Positions 25,276 through 36,024 of a stretch of DNA of 64,000 nucleotides are shown here, piece after piece. Under the pieces are notes generated by a model that was not told where the DNA came from, searched no databases, and was given only the letters and a program-made list of their open reading frames with translations. The translations under genes were made by a program, and so were the position numbers. Source of the DNA: Verrucomicrobiia bacterium (GTDB lineage: Bacteria > Verrucomicrobiota > Verrucomicrobiia > Verrucomicrobiales > Akkermansiaceae); contig JAUIGV010000003.1 of assembly GCA_030432565.1 (NCBI GenBank), forward strand, positions 62,001 through 126,000. Direction: 5' to 3'. The first letter of the stretch is position 1. Every line of letters starts with the position of its first letter.

Positions 25276-26091
25276 TTATCGGCGGTGCTTTTCAAAAAAG
25301 CGGGCGGCGGCGACGCAGTCAGCGGCGAGGTCTTCTCCCACGTTGGCTTCCACGGAAACTCCGCCCTGATATCCGATCCCTGCGAGGTGTTCGAAAAAGG
25401 CTTCGATCCCGGGAATATCGGCGTCGGTTTTTGGAAAAGAGCGTCCGTCGGGATTTGCGAGCTGGACCGCGCAGATCAGGTCGGAGGCTTCGCGCATGAC
25501 GTCGCTGCCTTCGCCTTCCATGGCGAAGTGATAGAAGTCGGCGGCGAGGCCAATTTCAGGCCGGTCCACCTCGCGGGTGATGGCGAGGGCTTCCGCAAAG
25601 GTGTTGAGAAAATTGGTCTCGGTGTGATTGACGTGTTCGACGGCAATGCGGAGACCCAGGCTCTTCTCTTGAATGACTTCGGCAGCCATGCGGCAAAAGC
25701 GAATCATCTGTTCGCGGGCCTTCAGCTCGGCCCAGCCGGTGGGGATGGAACGTGATCCGGGGCTCCCGAACACGACCGCTCTGGCTCCGAGGTGAGCGGC
25801 CCGCCCAAGAGCAAGTTGCAGGAAGGCGAGTGATTTTTCGTCGTCAACTTCGGGTCCGACAACTTTGAGAGTCGGAGGGAGAAACCAATTCGCGGAGAGC
25901 ACCGGAACACCAGCGGCCTTGAGCCGAGCGGCCGCGGCGAGGAAATCCTCCCCGGACATGGCGGCGGCCTTAGCCAGCCCGGGTTCGATAAAGTCGAGAC
26001 CACTGGCCTTGATGAGTTCACCGTTTTGAAGAGGTTCGCTGGTCGAAAAATCAGAGACACCAAATTGCCAGAGAGGAGAAGAGTCGGTCAT
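25276..26091 (-). CDS. sugar phosphate isomerase/epimerase-type TIM barrel (AP-endonuclease 2 superfamily)
   Basis: 271 residues from ATG 26091. The xylose-isomerase-like barrel is seen in ASGLDFIEPGLAKAA, LSANWFLPPT, a GARAVVFGSPGSR phosphate-loop-like segment, IAVEHVNHTETNFLN with the conserved Glu-x-x-N/H, DFYHFAMEGE with metal-ligand-like Asp and His, and GGVSVEANVGED with the final Glu. Cofactor-dependent isomerase or epimerase activity on a sugar or polyol is expected. The substrate cannot be told. The gene lies just 16 bp from the cytochrome/propeller pair on the same strand, which suggests a common catabolic pathway. Confidence 0.85.
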   Translation of the reverse strand: MTDSSPLWQFGVSDFSTSEPLQNGELIKASGLDFIEPGLAKAAAMSGEDFLAAAARLKAAGVPVLSANWFLPPTLKVVGPEVDDEKSLAFLQLALGRAAHLGARAVVFGSPGSRSIPTGWAELKAREQMIRFCRMAAEVIQEKSLGLRIAVEHVNHTETNFLNTFAEALAITREVDRPEIGLAADFYHFAMEGEGSDVMREASDLICAVQLANPDGRSFPKTDADIPGIEAFFEHLAGIGYQGGVSVEANVGEDLAADCVAAARFFEKHRR

Positions 26092-26160
26092 CACAGGGAC
26101 CTTACATCGACTATCCCGGAGCGGTAGTAAATTACTTTTCCACTGCCGTGGGTCGGACGA

Positions 26161-26889
26161 TTAGTTTGGAGAGACGCGGAAGAATTGGCGGGAGGGAGCA
26201 CCCGGCGAGATTAGAAAAGGGGAGCTTGCGCCGGGAACCGGGGTGAATGGTGTGGAGAGGTCCGGGGAGGATTCCAAAACGCCGGTAAATTCGATGGAGA
26301 TTTGGCCGGTGGGATCTTTGGTGAGCGTAATGCTTGCGGGTGTTTCCGAGATGGGATTGGTGATTCCCGCAAGGGTGCCGCGTCCCTGATTGGTTCCCCA
26401 ATTCGGGAAGCACCAGTAGATCGGCAGGTTGCTAAAATCCGACGTTGTGATCACGGCGCTTGTGGGGAGGACCACATCCAGGGTTGAGGTGTTCGGGAAG
26501 GTTGTTGCGGAAGTGAGACCACCATCAAAGGCGAAGCTCACGCGGTCAAAGTAGACGGCTTCATCATTGCGGATCTCGACTTTAGTGATGGTCCGGTTGG
26601 CTTCGGTTAAGACGGTGTTTGAGACGAAGCTAAACTCGTCGAGGACCCCGGGAAATGCCGCCTTGAGAGCCGGAGATTCGGCGAAATCGATGAACAGAAA
26701 CGAGCGCAAATTGACATCGGGCACGAGATCGGAAAGGTCGCCGGTGAAAGTGAAACGGACGGTGGATGACTCTGCGGTGGATGCAAGAACTTCGGCTTTG
26801 ATCCTGATTTCAGCTTGCGAACTCAATCCAAGGAGGCCGAAAATCACCAGCGAGAGAATGGCTCTGTTTGATGGGAAGGGGCTTCTCAT
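26161..26889 (-). CDS. secreted protein with C-terminal FFRV-type beta module, hypothetical
   Basis: ATG 26889 gives a signal peptide (ILSLVIFGLLGLSSQA) and a 242-residue product. The mature domain is beta-rich (VRFTFTGDLSDLVPDVN; DRVSFAFDGGLTSA), and the C-terminal segment (VLESSPDLSTPFTPVPGA then QFFRVSPN) is the module at the ends of many verrucomicrobial secreted proteins. No enzymatic motif is seen. It is divergent from the K+ channel gene with 71 bp between. Confidence 0.65.
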   Translation of the reverse strand: MRSPFPSNRAILSLVIFGLLGLSSQAEIRIKAEVLASTAESSTVRFTFTGDLSDLVPDVNLRSFLFIDFAESPALKAAFPGVLDEFSFVSNTVLTEANRTITKVEIRNDEAVYFDRVSFAFDGGLTSATTFPNTSTLDVVLPTSAVITTSDFSNLPIYWCFPNWGTNQGRGTLAGITNPISETPASITLTKDPTGQISIEFTGVLESSPDLSTPFTPVPGASSPFLISPGAPSRQFFRVSPN

Positions 26890-26960
26890 TTCAAAAGGCC
26901 AGCAGCTTGAATGCCACTTGTCGAGCGATTGGCTTGAAAACTGCATTCATAAACCCATCA

Positions 26961-27995
26961 ATGTCGTCTTCGCTGCGCCATCTCCGCAACGCTGCAATCT
27001 TTTTGTTTGTGGTGAATTCGGTTGCCGTCGCCGGGTATATGATTGCCGGTTGGACTTTTCTGGAGTCGGTTTACATGGCGATCATCACTGTTTTTGGAGT
27101 GGGCTTTGGCGAGGTCAAACCGGTGGATTCCGATGCCCTCCGATTCTTCACCATTCTCTTTATCTTCTTTGGCTGTACTGGATATATTTACATTGGTTCG
27201 GCCTTGGTCCAGTTCCTCGTGGAGGGGCAGATTGAACAAAAACTAGGAAAACGTCGTATGTCAAAATCCCTGGAGTCCTTAAGCGGGCACACTATCATCT
27301 GTGGCTTCGGCCGGGTCGGCCAAATGCTGGCGACCGAACTCGCGTCTGCCGGGCACCCCTTTGTCGTGATCGAAAGCAACGAAGGGCGGTCCGAAAAAAT
27401 TGAAAAGCTGGGCTACCTTCACATCGACGGGGATGCTACCCTCGAAAGTTCGCTGAGTCATGCGGGGATCGAGCGTGCCTCTACGATCGCGGTAGTGATC
27501 CCGAGTGATGCGGTGAATGTTTTCATTACGCTCAGTGCCCGGACCTTGAATCCGGATTTGGAGATCATTGCACGAGGGTTGGCTGTCTCGACCGAAGTGA
27601 AGCTGCGGCAGGCCGGGGCCAATCGCGTGATCATGGCGGAGCACATCGGTGCCGAGAGAATTGCAGGATTGATTCTTCGCCCGTCGCTGGGTCATTTGAT
27701 TAGCGAGGATCAGGGGCTCGGGCACATTCAGGATGAGTTGGCTGAATTGGGGATTCAGATTGAAGAGCTTGATGTCTCTCCGGAATGCCGGCTTGTTGAT
27801 CGTCCCCTTTCCGATCTGGAGATGACGGGGTCTTCGGCATTTCTTATCGTGAAGATCATCCGAAAAGACGGTCGGCAAATCCATCGGCCGGGCCTCGAGA
27901 CCAAGTTGTTGGCCGGCGACACCATTCTCATGCTATGTCATCGTGGTACCCGACCGGCGTTTGCGGATCTTTTTTCAAAGGTGGATCCCAAATGA
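26961..27995 (+). CDS. RCK-domain potassium channel with variant selectivity filter
   Basis: ATG 26961 is chosen at the start of the first helix (NAAIFLFVVNSVAVAGYMIAG); the frame is open further upstream but not channel-like. The 344-residue protein has two membrane helices with a pore loop, then a TrkA-N domain (ICGFGRVGQMLATEL, the NAD-binding glycine motif; IESNEGRSEKIEKLGYLHIDGDA) and a TrkA-C domain. The filter reads G46-V-G-F-G-E51 after ITVF, so the Thr normally preceding VGYG is Gly. It should gate K+ flux in response to ligand or nucleotide binding. Confidence 0.88.
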   Translation: MSSSLRHLRNAAIFLFVVNSVAVAGYMIAGWTFLESVYMAIITVFGVGFGEVKPVDSDALRFFTILFIFFGCTGYIYIGSALVQFLVEGQIEQKLGKRRMSKSLESLSGHTIICGFGRVGQMLATELASAGHPFVVIESNEGRSEKIEKLGYLHIDGDATLESSLSHAGIERASTIAVVIPSDAVNVFITLSARTLNPDLEIIARGLAVSTEVKLRQAGANRVIMAEHIGAERIAGLILRPSLGHLISEDQGLGHIQDELAELGIQIEELDVSPECRLVDRPLSDLEMTGSSAFLIVKIIRKDGRQIHRPGLETKLLAGDTILMLCHRGTRPAFADLFSKVDPK

Positions 27996-27997
27996 AT

Positions 27998-28600
27998 CTA
28001 TGAGGTCTTCATCTGCCTGAAGGTCAGGCTGATACGGGGAGTGGTGATTTTTTTACTCTTGGGGAGGGCGTGAAGCCAGTGGGTCTGGATTTCACCGGCC
28101 ATGACAAGAAGGCTTCCGTTTTCGAGTTCGGTGGAAATGAGCTCCTTGGTTGTGGTGTGTTTGAAGTGGAATTTTCGCTCGGCGCCGAAACTCAGGCAGG
28201 CGATGGTGGAGTTTGAAACGATCGATGATTCGTTATCGCGATGCCAGGACATGCCTTCGTTGCCATCGTGATAGAGGTTGAGGAGGCATGAATTGAAGGA
28301 TTCGCCGAGGCGGGGTTCAAGAGTGGACTTCAGGGAAAGTAAGAGGCTCGTCCAGGGAAGTGGTTGTTTGGTGGCTCCGGAGTATTTGTAACTGAGACCG
28401 TCATCGCCAATCCAGGCGACCTTGCGGGCGGTGGTGATGGTTTTGCCGAACATCTTGACGACATCGTTTTGCCAGGGGATTTCGCTGAAGAGCTGGTCGA
28501 AGATTTGATCTGCCTCGGGCTTCGAAAAGATGGGTCCGTGATTGATGGCCTCGCCGTCGTGCGGGAGGAGGTTTTCCGGGGGAATCAGGAAGGTGCTCAA
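27998..28600 (-). CDS. AlkB-like 2-oxoglutarate/Fe(II) dioxygenase
   Basis: 200 residues. Iron ligands H120 and D122 (WHRDNE) and H177 (WLHALPKS), and the 2-oxoglutarate Arg pair in RISLTFR, are all present with AlkB spacing. It repairs alkylated nucleobases by oxidative demethylation (ALKBH2/3-like short form). The only start I can find is TTG 28600: the in-frame upstream codon run has no ATG or GTG before a stop. The stop is 2 bp from the stop of the convergent channel gene. Confidence 0.88.
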   Translation of the reverse strand: MSTFLIPPENLLPHDGEAINHGPIFSKPEADQIFDQLFSEIPWQNDVVKMFGKTITTARKVAWIGDDGLSYKYSGATKQPLPWTSLLLSLKSTLEPRLGESFNSCLLNLYHDGNEGMSWHRDNESSIVSNSTIACLSFGAERKFHFKHTTTKELISTELENGSLLVMAGEIQTHWLHALPKSKKITTPRISLTFRQMKTS

Positions 28601-28656
28601 AGCGTGGAGGAGTCTAGCACAATTTGACTAGCGATGACGGGGGATTTTTGTTCAGA

Positions 28657-29262
28657 ATGGCGTCGATGAAATTCACTTTTTGGTTCTCTTTGATGGCGGC
28701 CTTCGTGGTTCCAGCGATCGTCTCTTGTTCCAACTCATCTCCAGGAGGGGAATCGGCTTGGAGCAAGGCGACCGGCAATTTTTATTACGGGTTGGAAGAG
28801 GCGGCTTCGCTTGAGGGGGTGAAGGTTCCGGTCCTGCGATCCCCGGCTTATGAAGCGAAGTGGGGCAAGCCGAAGATTCGAACCACCACGGCCGGAGACT
28901 ATGAATTAAACTATGCCAATCCGGACCAGCCATTTGATCGGCTGGCAATTCAGGGGACGAGCCGGCCCTTCCCGAAGTTGACCAAAGTTCCCAAGGTCAG
29001 CGGTGAAAAAATGATCAATGACGAGCTCACCGGGGTTTTGATTCCACAGGAATTTCGCACCGTGATGATTGCGGGGCAGTCGGTGCGCTGGTTCCAGGAA
29101 AGCCTCTCAGGCGGAGCGGACGGTGCCTATTATACCACCGAGGGTTTCGCCTTGAAGGATGCCTTTGGGAACACGGGATTTTTTCGCTTGGTAGTCGAAG
29201 GGGGAAACAACGCCGATGCCGAGGTCGCAAAACGATTCGGATCGGTGAAGCTTAAGGAATAG
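28657..29262 (+). CDS. lipoprotein, hypothetical
   Basis: 201 residues from ATG 28657 (ATG 28666 also possible). It has a lipoprotein signal (KFTFWFSLMAAFVVPAIVSCS). The mature domain has strand-rich repeats (KVPVLRSPAYEAKWGKPK; PDQPFDRLAIQGTSRPF) and a DAFGNTGFFRLVVEGG segment. No family is recognised. A strong terminator follows. Confidence 0.6.
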   Translation: MASMKFTFWFSLMAAFVVPAIVSCSNSSPGGESAWSKATGNFYYGLEEAASLEGVKVPVLRSPAYEAKWGKPKIRTTTAGDYELNYANPDQPFDRLAIQGTSRPFPKLTKVPKVSGEKMINDELTGVLIPQEFRTVMIAGQSVRWFQESLSGGADGAYYTTEGFALKDAFGNTGFFRLVVEGGNNADAEVAKRFGSVKLKE

Positions 29263-29285
29263 GTTTTATCGGGACTTCGGATTCC

Positions 29286-29323
29286 TGCCTCTTTCCGGTG
29301 ATTCGGGGAGAGGCATTTTTTTT
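29286..29323 (+). terminator. rho-independent terminator
   Basis: An 11-bp stem (arms TGCCTCTTTCC and GGGGAGAGGCA with two G-T pairs) and an 8-base loop are followed by eight T at 29316-29323. It lies 23 bp after the lipoprotein stop at 29262 and separates it from the PEP-CTERM gene. Confidence 0.93.
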
Positions 29324-29412
29324 GACCTTTTTTGACATTGGGGTGAGCGGAGCGCGATCCGTTGAATGAAAGGCCGGATCAACCGGCCCATAGAACCGAT
29401 CAAATCAATCCC

Positions 29413-30173
29413 ATGAAATATCTACTTCGCTGCGCCGTCCTCGGGCACCTCCTGCTTGCCACCACCGCCTCCGCTTCCGTGGTCTCGACTTTCGCGGTCG
29501 ATTTCCACGGCACTTCCCAACCCGATCTCCTGACTTCGACGGATACTGCCGGAGTGATTCCGACCACCAATTGGATCCCGGCAGTCGGTTCCTCAGGTGG
29601 AACCAGCGGGCTCACCAACACCGGAATTGGCGGGTCAATTTTTGTCGGTTGGAATGGGCCGATGAGTGGAACGATTGGTGGAAGTGCGTCCTCCAATCCG
29701 GACGAGGATATGATGGAGGGCTACATCGCAGGTTTTGTTGATGCCACTGGTTCTGTTCAACAGGCGACCGTTCAGGTCGGGACCCTGAATTTGCCGGCTC
29801 TGGGATGGGACTACTATGATCTCTACGTTTACAGTGATCAGGGAATGAGCCCTCCCAATCTAGGCTTGATTACCCGGGTAGGCTCCCCCGATCCAAGTGC
29901 GACCTTGATGCATCAGGAGCATGCTCTTGGATACGGTGCCGGTGCCTCGGGCTATCTTGACAGTCAGGTTTCTCCTGATGGGAACTACCTCCGCTACACG
30001 GGGCTGACGGCGCCCGTGTTTTCGCTGATTGCCGGTCCGTCGACAGGAAGTGGCTCCACGGCGATCAATGGAATCGAGATCGTGGGATACCGGAATGTGC
30101 CGGAGCCTTCAAGCGGGCTGGCGGTGTTGTTTGGTGCGGCCTTGCTCGCCTTTCGCCGCAAAAGGACAGCATG

Positions 30174-30177
<4 letters not shown>
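29413..30177 (+). CDS. PEP-CTERM sorted secreted protein, hypothetical
   Basis: ATG 29413 is chosen at the signal peptide (KYLLRCAVLGHLLLATTASAS); the 254-residue protein is otherwise Gly/Ser/Thr-rich and beta-like. The C-terminus is a PEP-CTERM signal: VPEPS, a hydrophobic segment (SGLAVLFGAALLAF) and the basic RRKR. Such proteins are processed by an exosortase, not present in this window. The stop overlaps the convergent SNF2 helicase stop by 4 bp. Confidence 0.85.
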
Positions 30178-32828
<2,651 letters not shown>

Positions 32829-32884
32829 GCGGAGACTTTAGGGGAAGCCGCTGAGTGAGCAAAAGAAAAGCGAGAGTCGTTGAA

Positions 32885-33244
32885 CTAAGTGGGAGAATTG
32901 ACCTCCTCTTTGAAAGCCATACGAGCTTCCAGAATCGCTGGTCTAAAGTGTCCGGTGATTTCTTGTTCGCTAATCTGGGCGGGCTTGCTCTGAGCCAATC
33001 GTTCCAGATTGGCTGCGACCTGGGCGAGAGCCGGGAATCCCGACATGGAGGCTCCACCCTTGAGACGGTGTGCTGATTCGCGGAGCTCATTGTGATTCCC
33101 TTCATTTGCCAAGCGGCAAAGTTCGCTCAGGTTTGTCTCAAGGTCGGAGAGGAAATCTTCGATGATCTCAACGAGCTCGGGGCATTCCAAGCCACCCAGG
33201 GATTCGATGTGGGACTTATCCAGGATTTCCATTAGCACATTCAT
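32885..33244 (-). CDS. stand-alone histidine phosphotransfer (Hpt) protein
   Basis: 119 residues. The four-helix Hpt bundle is recognisable by ESAHRLKGGASMSGF, with the phospho-acceptor His59 followed by the conserved K-G-G. No kinase or receiver domain is attached, so the protein must shuttle phosphate between a hybrid kinase's receiver domain and another regulator. The hybrid kinase at 37927-40422 and the NtrC-type regulator at 36025-37386 are the obvious partners. It lies directly downstream of the DUF4114 gene on the same strand, after a hairpin. Confidence 0.9.
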   Translation of the reverse strand: MNVLMEILDKSHIESLGGLECPELVEIIEDFLSDLETNLSELCRLANEGNHNELRESAHRLKGGASMSGFPALAQVAANLERLAQSKPAQISEQEITGHFRPAILEARMAFKEEVNSPT

Positions 33245-33276
33245 GATTGAAGTTAGTCCTCTTGAAAAGAGGGAAA

Positions 33277-33304
33277 CCGGATTACTTTCGATGAAGTAAT
33301 CCGG
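33277..33304 (-). terminator. perfect hairpin between the DUF4114 gene and the Hpt gene, possible attenuator
   Basis: An 11-bp perfect stem (CCGGATTACTT / AAGTAATCCGG) with a 6-base loop lies 30 bp past the DUF4114 stop. On the minus strand it is followed by a T-containing but not uniform run (TTTCCCTC), so it could be a weak terminator that limits read-through into the Hpt gene. Confidence 0.55.
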
Positions 33305-33334
33305 CCCCTGTGTGGTTGATAGTTTTCGTCAGAT

Positions 33335-35785
33335 CTAGTGGCAACACTTGACATCGTCCGCTCTTGGCTGATGCCCGTCATCGGCGTTCCAGCCGGTGGT
33401 TGGATCAACCGAGCCGGTCCGGTATCCTTGGTGGAAGTTGCCTACTGCTTTAAGAGGAGTGTTGAAGTGAATGATCATGTCATCAAAGGTGATGTCACTT
33501 GGATCACCAGCTTCGACAAAATTTGGGTTTGCAAAAAGGCTGTGGTCTTCGATTGCAAAGACCGTGCCACCTTCTCCGGTGAAGGTCAGAAACTGATCGC
33601 GCATCCCCGGGTTTGCTCTGTTGATTGTGAAAAGAGGTTGACGCTTCGTTCGTTCTCCTTCTCCCTTCGGGGTGTAGCGCCACGGGTTCCTCAGGAAGGT
33701 TGTTCGTGTGTTGTTGGGCACGATGAAGAAGCCAACGGTTTTTCCCGCGAGACCCAGCAAGGCCGGATCAAAAGTGGTGACCGAGCCAATGTTGTTGAGA
33801 CGATCATCCATAATCGAAGTTGCGTTCCGGGCAGCCTGCTTCCGATACTCCAGGGATGAAGGGTCGAGGTGGGCGATGAGGTCATGGTCATAGACACAGA
33901 GGTCGAATTTCATCGAGCTGCGGTCTTCAATCATCGTCACATCAATCGGGTGGCTTGGGAGCTGGTAGAGTTGCCCAACGTGTTCGAAATCAGCCCGGGC
34001 AATCCCCATGCGGCGAAGGTGTTGTTCAACTCCGCGTGCCTGGCGGTTTGATTGAATCCCTGCTATTCCCGGGATTACGTTGTCATACTGGGTGATGCCC
34101 AGGGCGATGGGCCGGAATTCGATTTGGAAGATCACGTCATTGTAGTCGAGATCGCTAACTCCGTATTCCCAGTCTTCGAAGGCCAGGATAAGCGGACGAT
34201 CCCCGGCGATGTCTGTGAAGAGTCGACCGGCTACATGTTCCATTGAGGCAGGGTTGAGATGTGAGTCCTGATAGAGTTTTAAGGTTCCTCCCTGCGCACC
34301 ATCCTGGATAAGGTGGAAGCGAAGGTCGGTTCCGGCAGGCAGAATGCCGAGACTGGCACGGGCTCCCTGACGTAGCGGTAGGTTGGGGCCGGTCGAGGCA
34401 TCATGCCAAATCGTCGTTTGCGTCTCCGGATCGGAGGCCTCATACCATCCAAGGGTGTTGCGATTGTTGCCACCATCATAAATCAAAGTGACGATGACTT
34501 CGGCGTCTTCGTTGAGATGGAAGGCTTCGGGGTTGAAGCCAAGTTTTTCACTCTCGAGTTGGATTCCTTCTTCGCGGCAGTGCAGTTGATCCCTTACCTG
34601 AGCCCAGACCCGGCGGCCCTGCCGGTAGTCGTCTTCGGATACAGCATAGGTGGCAACACTTTCCACATCGTTTCCTTCGACTCGAACGTTGAAGTCTTCG
34701 GAGACTTGATAGTCGCCGTCATCCGCAGTTGCGCGAATCACATAGGCACCATTTCTTGAGAAAGTGACATTGGTGTTCGCACGGTGATTACGGGAGAATT
34801 TCGCTTCGCCCGGCCCGCTCTCCTGGGTCCATTTGATGGTTAGGCCGTCTCCTTCAAGTGGCAGGCCTTCATCGCTCACGGTCAGGTCGATGTTGATGCT
34901 GGCGCCAGGAAGATCGGTAACGGCGGTATCCTTTAATGTAATGGCCGGTGGCTGGTTTTCCGGGATGATGATGGGAGATTCCTGTTCGGGAATGCTCCAG
35001 CCATCGTTGTTACTGGTGACAGCGCTATCGAGAAGATAAACTGCACGGGGAGAGGAGGTGGTGAAGTTAAGGATCTGGTAAACCCCTCCCTTGTTACTCG
35101 AGACAAAAAGAGAGCCATTCTTGTCGGTATAGGCGGCTCCATAGGTGGTCCTGCCCTCCGGAAGGTTCGAAACGTCGACGCGATTTACGGTGCGGGCGTC
35201 CACGTCCCAGATGAAAAGTCGCTGGTGTCTGGCTCCAAAAAAGAAGGGGCGGCCGTCGATTTCCATGTAGACCAAATCAGCAACCCCGCCGGCAGCGGCT
35301 CCATTGAAACGGATGACGTCATACCGGTTCGTTTCTACGTTGATGCGAATAAGGGCCGAGCCGGAATCGAGCTTGTTGGATCTGACCCAGAGGTTGCCGT
35401 TGTGATCCATATCAGCAGCATAGTAGTTGGTCTCGGGTGATGTTTCTCCGTTGGGAAGCGGGGTTCCGATAATCTCAGTCGAACCGTCTCCGTGGATGCG
35501 AATCAGTTGGTTCTTGTAAGGTGCGTAGCGGCCCCAGGCGTAAACATAGCCGTCGAGTGGGTTGTAGCCCGCGGCATTGTAGGATTGGTTTTTTTCTCCG
35601 AGAGTGGTGTAGCCGCCGGAGCGCGGGTTGAGCCGGTTCGCCTGTCCCGAGATCACTTGGTAGAAGTCAGGCTGTGGTTCAAAAGCAGGTGGAGTTTGTG
35701 CGTGCGACTGAAGTCCAAGGGCCAGCCATAATGCCAGAAGTGATCTGGTCTGAAGAGCTGGTCGGGTTGTCTTTTTAGTGGTCAT
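33335..35785 (-). CDS. secreted DUF4114-containing multidomain protein
   Basis: 816 residues from ATG 35785 (MTTKKTTRPALQ); an upstream ATG at 35851 would lie upstream of the predicted promoter. A signal peptide (SLLALWLALGLQSHAQ) is followed by a DUF6923-like propeller region (YNAAGYNPLDGYVYAWG; ADMDHNGNLWVRSN), an Ig/PKD-like domain (NQPPAITLKDTAV...GAYVIRATADDGDY), and a DUF4114 region (FEDWEYGVSDLDYNDVIF). A second DUF4114-like half follows, with DDMIIHFN. DUF4114 and propeller modules are typical of large surface or matrix proteins. It has the only sigma-54-type promoter candidate I found in the window, opposite an NtrC-type regulator gene. Confidence 0.8.
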   Translation of the reverse strand: MTTKKTTRPALQTRSLLALWLALGLQSHAQTPPAFEPQPDFYQVISGQANRLNPRSGGYTTLGEKNQSYNAAGYNPLDGYVYAWGRYAPYKNQLIRIHGDGSTEIIGTPLPNGETSPETNYYAADMDHNGNLWVRSNKLDSGSALIRINVETNRYDVIRFNGAAAGGVADLVYMEIDGRPFFFGARHQRLFIWDVDARTVNRVDVSNLPEGRTTYGAAYTDKNGSLFVSSNKGGVYQILNFTTSSPRAVYLLDSAVTSNNDGWSIPEQESPIIIPENQPPAITLKDTAVTDLPGASINIDLTVSDEGLPLEGDGLTIKWTQESGPGEAKFSRNHRANTNVTFSRNGAYVIRATADDGDYQVSEDFNVRVEGNDVESVATYAVSEDDYRQGRRVWAQVRDQLHCREEGIQLESEKLGFNPEAFHLNEDAEVIVTLIYDGGNNRNTLGWYEASDPETQTTIWHDASTGPNLPLRQGARASLGILPAGTDLRFHLIQDGAQGGTLKLYQDSHLNPASMEHVAGRLFTDIAGDRPLILAFEDWEYGVSDLDYNDVIFQIEFRPIALGITQYDNVIPGIAGIQSNRQARGVEQHLRRMGIARADFEHVGQLYQLPSHPIDVTMIEDRSSMKFDLCVYDHDLIAHLDPSSLEYRKQAARNATSIMDDRLNNIGSVTTFDPALLGLAGKTVGFFIVPNNTRTTFLRNPWRYTPKGEGERTKRQPLFTINRANPGMRDQFLTFTGEGGTVFAIEDHSLFANPNFVEAGDPSDITFDDMIIHFNTPLKAVGNFHQGYRTGSVDPTTGWNADDGHQPRADDVKCCH

Positions 35786-35794
35786 GGTAATAAG

Positions 35795-35809
35795 GGCCCT
35801 CGTAGGGCC
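35795..35809 (-). promoter_or_regulatory. palindrome in the DUF4114 5' leader
   Basis: A perfect palindrome GGCCCT-CGT-AGGGCC (plus strand) ends 10 bp before the DUF4114 start codon. In the transcript it would form a short GC-rich hairpin whose right arm contains the only Shine-Dalgarno-like GAGGG, so it could limit translation initiation. Confidence 0.45.
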
Positions 35810-35818
35810 GCTTTGTAG

Positions 35819-35837
35819 AGGCAGGAGACATGCCACT
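35819..35837 (-). promoter_or_regulatory. sigma-54 (-24/-12) promoter candidate for the DUF4114 gene
   Basis: Minus strand reads TGGCATG-TCTC-CTGCC: the invariant GG (35834-35833) and GC (35822-35821) are exactly 10 bases apart, and the flanks match the consensus TGGCACG-N4-TTGCW at most positions. Transcription would start near 35809, about 24 bp before the ATG. The adjacent divergent gene encodes a sigma-54 activator, which makes the match more credible. Confidence 0.65.
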
Positions 35838-35861
35838 CTGGTTCTCTTCATTAGTTATGAT

Positions 35862-35927
35862 CTGAAAATCAGTCTGTTAAACGATGGCTACCGTTATTTG
35901 CACGGAAGTTGGCTTCTTGATTTTCAG
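35862..35927. repeat. 10-bp perfect inverted repeat, possible enhancer site for the adjacent NtrC-type regulator
   Basis: CTGAAAATCA at 35862-35871 and its exact reverse complement TGATTTTCAG at 35918-35927 are centred 56 bp apart. They lie about 28-105 bp upstream of the DUF4114 sigma-54 promoter, the distance at which activator dimers bind. A shorter arm pair (CAGGTA / TACCTG) lies at 35925-35954. Confidence 0.5.
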
Positions 35928-36024
35928 GTAGAAATTACAAGACCAGGCTACCTGTGGGGTAGAATTTACCATGTGGGTTGAGTTCACTTGTCAGATTGGG
36001 GTCAAAGGACCATGCTGGCACCCA

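Noticed and set aside
35885-35902. TGGCTACCGTTATTTGCA on the plus strand as a sigma-54 promoter for the regulator gene
   Set aside because: GG and GC are 12 bases apart, not 10, so it does not fit the invariant spacing.
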